A stretch of 64,000 nucleotides of DNA from positions 1,931,564 to 1,995,563 of the forward strand of contig CM063309.1 in NCBI GenBank assembly GCA_032173965.1, read 5' to 3'. Below the pieces are notes generated by a model. The model was not told where the DNA came from and did no database searches. It was given only the letters and a program-made list of their open reading frames with translations. The DNA is from Sitta carolinensis (Eukaryota > Chordata > Aves > Passeriformes > Sittidae). This document shows positions 61,901-64,000 of the stretch, one piece after another. The position numbers and the translations under genes are program-made. Numbering within the stretch: position 1 is the first letter of the stretch; every line of letters begins with the position of its first letter.

Positions 61901-63235
61901 CTCCTCAGGGAGCTCTCAACCCCAGAATTCTCCGATCTCCGATCTCAGCCCAGCCGCGATTCCCCATTTCCCCAATCCCAAACTCCCAAACTCCCAGAAT
62001 TCCCACATTCCCACATTCCCAAATGTTGGAATGTTGTGATTCCCCACCAGCTCTGGAGCTCCCCAAAGGCTCCCCTCACTCTCCTCAGGGAGCTCTCCAC
62101 CCCAAACCCTCCAGAATTCTCCGATCCCCGATCCCAGCCCAGCCGCGATTCCCCATTTCCCCAATCCCAAACTCCCAGAATTCCCAGATTCCCAAATGTT
62201 GGAATGTTGGGACTCCCCACCAGCTCTGGAGCTCCCCGAAGGCTCCCCTCACTCTCCTCAGGGAGCTCTCCACCTCGAGGCGCAGCAGGGAGCGGAAGCG
62301 CGCCAGGGCCACGGAGCAGCGCTGCAGATCCTTCAGGGAGCGCTCCAGGCTGCAGCCTGGGGGAAAAAAGGGAAAAAAAGGGGAAAAAAAAAAGGGAAAA
62401 ATGATGGAAAATATTCCCAGGTTATCTTGATTTCCCCCTCAATTTTTTCATGATTTTTTTCTGAATTTTTCTCGATTTTTTTCCAATCTTTTCCTGATTT
62501 TTTCCCAATTTTTTCCTGATTTTTTCCCAATTTTATCTTGATTTTTTTCTCTGATTTTATCTGGATTTTCCCCTGATTTTATTCTGATTTTATATTGATT
62601 TTATTCTGACTTTATCCTGATTTTATTCTGATTTTATATTGATTTTATCCTGATTCTACTATGATTTTATTCTGATTTTATCCTGAGTTTATTCTGATTT
62701 TATCCTGAGTTTATTCTGATTTTATCCTGATTTTATTCTGATTTTATATTCATTTTATCCTGATTCTATTTTGTTTTTATCTGGACTTTTCCCCTGATTT
62801 TTTCCTGATTTTTCCCTGATTTTATATTGATTTTATCCTGATTTTATCCAGATTTTTTCCTGATTCTATTCTGATTTTATCCCCATTTTTCCCCACTTTT
62901 TATCCTGATTTTATCCCCATTTTTTCTCAATTTTTCCTGATTTTCCCTGAATTTTTCCCAATTTTTTCCTGATTTTTATCCCAATTTTTCCCTGATTTTC
63001 CCCCATTTTTATCCCAATTTTTTCCCACTTTTTATCCCAATTTTCCCCTGATTTTTTTCCAGATTTTTCCCACTTTTTCTCCTGATTTCTCCCAATCCCC
63101 AAACTCCCATTTCCCCCCCAAATTCCCATTTTTCCCCCTTTTCCTTACCCAGTTTTTTCCCACTGGGGCTGCTCCGGAGGCCCCGCGAGGGCTGGGATTG
63201 GGATTGGGAAAACGCTGGAATTCCGTTCCCTAGGG
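55700..63235 (-). CDS. SPATS2: SPATS2 (spermatogenesis-associated serine-rich protein 2), partial
   Basis: Minus-strand gene recognised from S-L-K-D-L-Q-R-C-S-V-A-L-A-R-F-R, C-L-M-D-R-E-V-A-L-L-A-E-M-D-K-V-K-A-E-A, H-F-V-S-E-R-K-F-D-E-E-L-G-R and V-S-H-P-R-L-S-Y-S-S-H-S-R-C-S-S. They line up in order with human SPATS2. Paralogue SPATS2L fits less well, and MCRS1 is the human neighbour of SPATS2. Exons: 63235-63149, 62356-62221, 60561-60503, 58875-58769, 57980-57878 and 57141-56891, plus an uncertain last exon near 55955-55700. The N-terminal exons are not found and probably lie beyond base 64000. SPATS2 is a cytoplasmic, RNA-associated coiled-coil protein of unclear function. One exon is damaged by three missing bases, and three exon borders are amplified. 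Confidence 0.9.
55965..56110. repeat. (GGAATGGTCCCAAATCCTGA) repeat, three copies
   Basis: Unit of about 45 bases with CCCTGGGAAAAGGGGGGAAT and GGTCCCAAATCCTGAGGAAT. Intronic to SPATS2. Confidence 0.85.
56270..56880. repeat. (CCAATCCCTGATCCCAAAC) minisatellite
   Basis: About 35 copies of a 12-18 base unit GATCCCAAACCCCAATCCC in a SPATS2 intron. Noncoding; the long W/G/D-rich minus frames are artefacts. Confidence 0.9.
56891..57141 (-). CDS. SPATS2: SPATS2 Ser/Gly-rich exon
   Basis: Acceptor CTCCCCAG. Encodes V-S-H-P-R-L-S-Y-S-S-H-S-R-C-S-S-G-P-A-S, then a repetitive G-S-T-S-G-S-T-L segment coded by a GATCC(C/A)(A/G)AGGTT-type minisatellite (56960-57080), ending P-L-P-A-P-Q. Donor GTGGGG. 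The coding minisatellite is the serine-rich region. Confidence 0.82.
57290..57590. repeat. (TTCCCAGGTGGATTTTCCCC) minisatellite
   Basis: About 12 copies of a 22-30 base unit ATTCCCAGGTGGATTTTCCC in a SPATS2 intron, merging into the exon-derived unit at 57590. Confidence 0.9.
57591..57877 (-). repeat. SPATS2 exon-donor-derived repeat: three decoy donors
   Basis: Unit of 92 bases. CCACCGTGCCCGAAGGCGCC, GATGCTGCCCCGCAGCCCCT, CCAGG on plus copies the end of the exon at 57980-57878 (minus: E-G-L-R-G-S-I-G-A-F-G-H, donor GTGGGA). The linker is TGGATTTTCCCCATTCCCAG. Three exact copies lie on the intron side. Confidence 0.95.
57878..57980 (-). CDS. SPATS2: SPATS2 exon (H-F-V-S-E-R-K)
   Basis: Encodes H-F-V-S-E-R-K-F-D-E-E-L-G-R-A-G-R-F-G-C and D-L-E-G-L-R-G-S-I-G-A-F-G-H. 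Human H-F-V-S-E-R-K-Y-D-E-D-L-G-R-V-A-R-F. Acceptor TTCCCAG, donor GTGGGA. Confidence 0.93.
57985..58400. repeat. (GGGAAAAACAATGGGAAAAAC) minisatellite
   Basis: Purine-rich array of 14-30 base units AACAATGGGAAAAACAATGG and CCAGTGGGAATGGGGAAACA. SPATS2 intron. Confidence 0.9.
58430..58765. repeat. (GGGATCAGGGCAGGAATTCCC) minisatellite
   Basis: About 15 copies of a 21-24 base unit GGGGATCAGGGCAGGAATTCC. It contains EcoRI-like GAATTC palindromes. SPATS2 intron. Confidence 0.92.
58769..58875 (-). CDS. SPATS2: SPATS2 exon (D-L-L-S-V-R-Q-A), damaged
   Basis: Encodes (M)-D-L-L-S-V-R-Q-A-R-A-E-A-L-R-A-L-T-G-R. The frame then slips by one near CCGGCATGAG and by two near GGACTCCGGCAG, where M-S-E-E-Q-L-L and A-D-I-K are expected. 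107 bases instead of about 110, so phase is restored at the end. As written a TGA follows P-A. Donor GTGATC. Confidence 0.8.
58876..60115 (-). repeat. SPATS2 exon-acceptor-derived repeat: about 14 decoy acceptors, 89-bp unit
   Basis: Plus-strand unit: AGCCTCGGCCCGGGCCTGCC, GCACCGACAGCAGATCCACT, GGGAATGAAATGGGAAAAAT, GGGAATGAAAATGGGAATAA AATCCATCAG. On minus each copy gives CATTCCCAG|TGGATCTGCTGTCGG, i.e. the exon acceptor and D-L-L-S-V-R-Q-A-R-A-E. Copies lie upstream of the exon on the intron side. Confidence 0.96.
60120..60420. repeat. (CTTGGAATTTAGGGAAAAAC) repeat
   Basis: About 10 copies of a 25-28 base unit CCTTGGAATTTAGGGAAAAA. SPATS2 intron. Confidence 0.85.
60503..60561 (-). CDS. SPATS2: SPATS2 exon (L-M-D-R-E-V)
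   Basis: Encodes (C)-L-M-D-R-E-V-A-L-L-A-E-M-D-K-V-K-A-E-A, identical to human SPATS2 over this stretch. Acceptor CATTCCAG, donor GTGAGC. 59 bases, phases fit both neighbours. Confidence 0.95.
60562..60950. other. SPATS2 intron, purine-rich
   Basis: GGGAAAAATGGGAAAA-rich degenerate repeat to 60770, then unique sequence with a TTTTTTTCCC tract and TTAAATCCTC. No exon. Confidence 0.5.
60951..62220 (-). repeat. SPATS2 exon-donor-derived satellite: six to seven decoy donors, unit about 183 bases
   Basis: Each unit carries on plus CCACCAGCTCTGGAGCTCCC, AAAGGCTCCCCTCACTCTCC, TCAGGGAGCTCTCCACC. On minus this is E-S-S-L-R-R-V-R-G-A-F-G-E-L-Q-S followed by donor TG|GTGGGG, the 3' half of the exon at 62356-62221. 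Copies near 61131, 61312, 61499, 61677, 61867 and 62050, plus a diverged one at 60958. Linkers include ATCCCAGCCCAGCCGCGATT. Confidence 0.95.
62221..62356 (-). CDS. SPATS2: SPATS2 exon (S-L-K-D-L-Q-R-C)
   Basis: Encodes C-S-L-E-R-S-L-K-D-L-Q-R-C-S-V-A-L-A-R-F, R-S-L-L-R-L-E-V-E-S-S-L and R-R-V-R-G-A-F-G-E-L-Q-S-C. Human I-E-K-S-V-K-D-L-Q-R-C-T-V-S-L-A-R. Acceptor CCCCCAG, donor GTGGGG; 136 bases, phases consistent. Confidence 0.94.
62430..63110. repeat. (CCTGATTTTATTCTGATTTTATC) AT-rich minisatellite
   Basis: About 45 copies of an 11-13 base unit CTGATTTTAT(C/T)C, the longest AT-rich block in the window. SPATS2 intron. Noncoding. Confidence 0.9.
63149..63235 (-). CDS. SPATS2: SPATS2 exon (serine-rich)
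   Basis: Acceptor TTTTTCCAG. Encodes A-L-G-N-G-I-P-A-F-S-Q-S-Q-S-Q-P-S-R-G-L and R-S-S-P-S-G-K-K-L. Human ends this segment S-K-K-L. Donor GTAAGG. The acceptor choice is moderate: CCCTAG six bases further in is an alternative. Confidence 0.7.
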
Positions 63236-64000
63236 CTGGAAAAAACCCCAAATTCCCACTGGAATTCCAAGAAAATCCCAGAAAATCCAAGATTCCCCCA
63301 AATCCCTCCTCAAAAAACCCCAGCAGAGCCCAAAAATCCCAAAGGAATTCCAGGAAATCCCAAAGAATTCCAGGAAATCCCAAAGTAATTCTAAGAAATC
63401 CCAAAGAATTCCAGCTCAAATCCTGGATTTTCCCCAAAATTCCACCCCAAATTCCTGGGTTTTCCTCAAAAATTCCCATATTCCCCAAAATTCCCATTTT
63501 TTCCCCCAAAAAAATCCCCATTTTCCCCAAAAAAATTCAATTTTCCCCCCAAAAATCCACATTTTTTCCCATATTTTTCCCCAAAATTTCCCATTATTTC
63601 CCCCCAAATTCCCCATTTTTCCCCAGAATTCCCATTTTTCCCCCCAAAATTCCCATTTTCTCCCCCCCATTTTTCCACCCAAATTCCACATTTTCCCCCC
63701 CATAATTCCCATTTTTTCCCATTTTCCCCCCAGAATTCCCATTTTTCCACCCCCCAAAATTCCCTATTTTTTCCCATTTTTTTCCCATTTCCCCCCCCAG
63801 AATTCCCATTTTTCCCCCCAGAATTCCCATTTTTTCCCCCCAGAATTCCCATTTTTCCCCATTTTCCCCCCAGAATTCCCATTTTTTTTCCCATTTTTTC
63901 CCATTTCCCCCCCCCAGAATTCCCATTTTTCCCCCCAGAATTCCCATTTTTTCCCCATTTTCCCCAAATTCCATTTTTCCCCATTTTCCCCCCAGAATTC
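63236..64000. repeat. (CCAGAATTCCCATTTTTCCCC) minisatellite to the window end
   Basis: From 63440, about 25 copies of a 20-25 base unit CCCCAGAATTCCCATTTTTC; before that, AAATCCCAAAGAATTCCAGG repeats. No exon. The remaining 5' SPATS2 exons must lie beyond. Confidence 0.85.

Noticed and set aside
55700..63235. Assignment to SPATS2L
   Set aside because: C-L-M-D-R-E-V-A-L-L-A-E-M-D-K-V-K-A-E-A and V-S-H-P...S-R-C-S-S fit SPATS2 better, and MCRS1 is its neighbour in human.

Overview
This 64 kb window is GC-rich vertebrate nuclear DNA. It holds split genes with GT-AG introns, CpG-rich promoters and poly(A) signals, and most of the remaining sequence is minisatellite. The proteins, the short introns and the wall-to-wall minisatellites fit best a bird GC-rich microchromosome or dot chromosome. 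That species call is inference. Four genes can be read from their encoded proteins and human synteny: BLOC1S1 (minus, 3.2-6.5 kb), ITGA7 (plus, 13.3-36.8 kb, 26 coding exons), MCRS1 (plus, about 38.0-53.9 kb, 13 exons placed and one unresolved) and SPATS2 (minus, 63.2 kb down to about 55.7 kb, N-terminal exons not seen). A fifth gene, an RDH5-family retinol dehydrogenase, is hinted at on the minus strand at the extreme left by three copies of a start-exon fragment (M-W-L-Y-L).

Layout. 0-3.1 kb: repeats and no readable gene. 3.1-6.5 kb: BLOC1S1, with three CACGTG boxes around its first exon. 6.6-13.2 kb: intergenic minisatellites, including one 3.3 kb G-rich block, then the GC-rich ITGA7 promoter. 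13.3-37.4 kb: ITGA7. 37.48-37.88 kb: a 21-bp repeat array between the ITGA7 poly(A) signal and the MCRS1 promoter. 38.0-54.9 kb: MCRS1. 54.85-64 kb: SPATS2, converging tail-to-tail on MCRS1. ITGA7-BLOC1S1-(RDH5) is the human 12q13.2 order and MCRS1/SPATS2 the human 12q13.12 neighbourhood. ITGA7 lying next to MCRS1, and the absence of KCNH3 between MCRS1 and SPATS2, are differences from human.

The most striking feature is the origin of the repeats. Many intronic minisatellites are tandem amplifications of an authentic splice junction: the acceptor plus the first 10-40 exon bases, or the last exon bases plus the donor. The copies always lie on the intron side of the real junction. ITGA7 exons 4, 7, 8, 16 and 23, MCRS1 exons 1, 5, 6, 7, 10, 12 and 13, three SPATS2 exons, BLOC1S1 exon 3 and the RDH5-like start all show it, for roughly one hundred decoy junctions. 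MCRS1 exon 2 is triplicated with its flanks.

Several otherwise intact exons carry one- or two-base frame errors, mostly in C or G runs (ITGA7 exons 13 and 22; MCRS1 exons 7, 8 and 11; one SPATS2 exon). Because splice phases and protein conservation persist on both sides, consensus errors in a hard-to-sequence region are more likely than pseudogenes. The genes are unrelated in pathway: lysosome and organelle biogenesis (BLOC1S1), laminin adhesion in muscle (ITGA7), chromatin and spindle function (MCRS1), and a cytoplasmic germ-cell protein (SPATS2).
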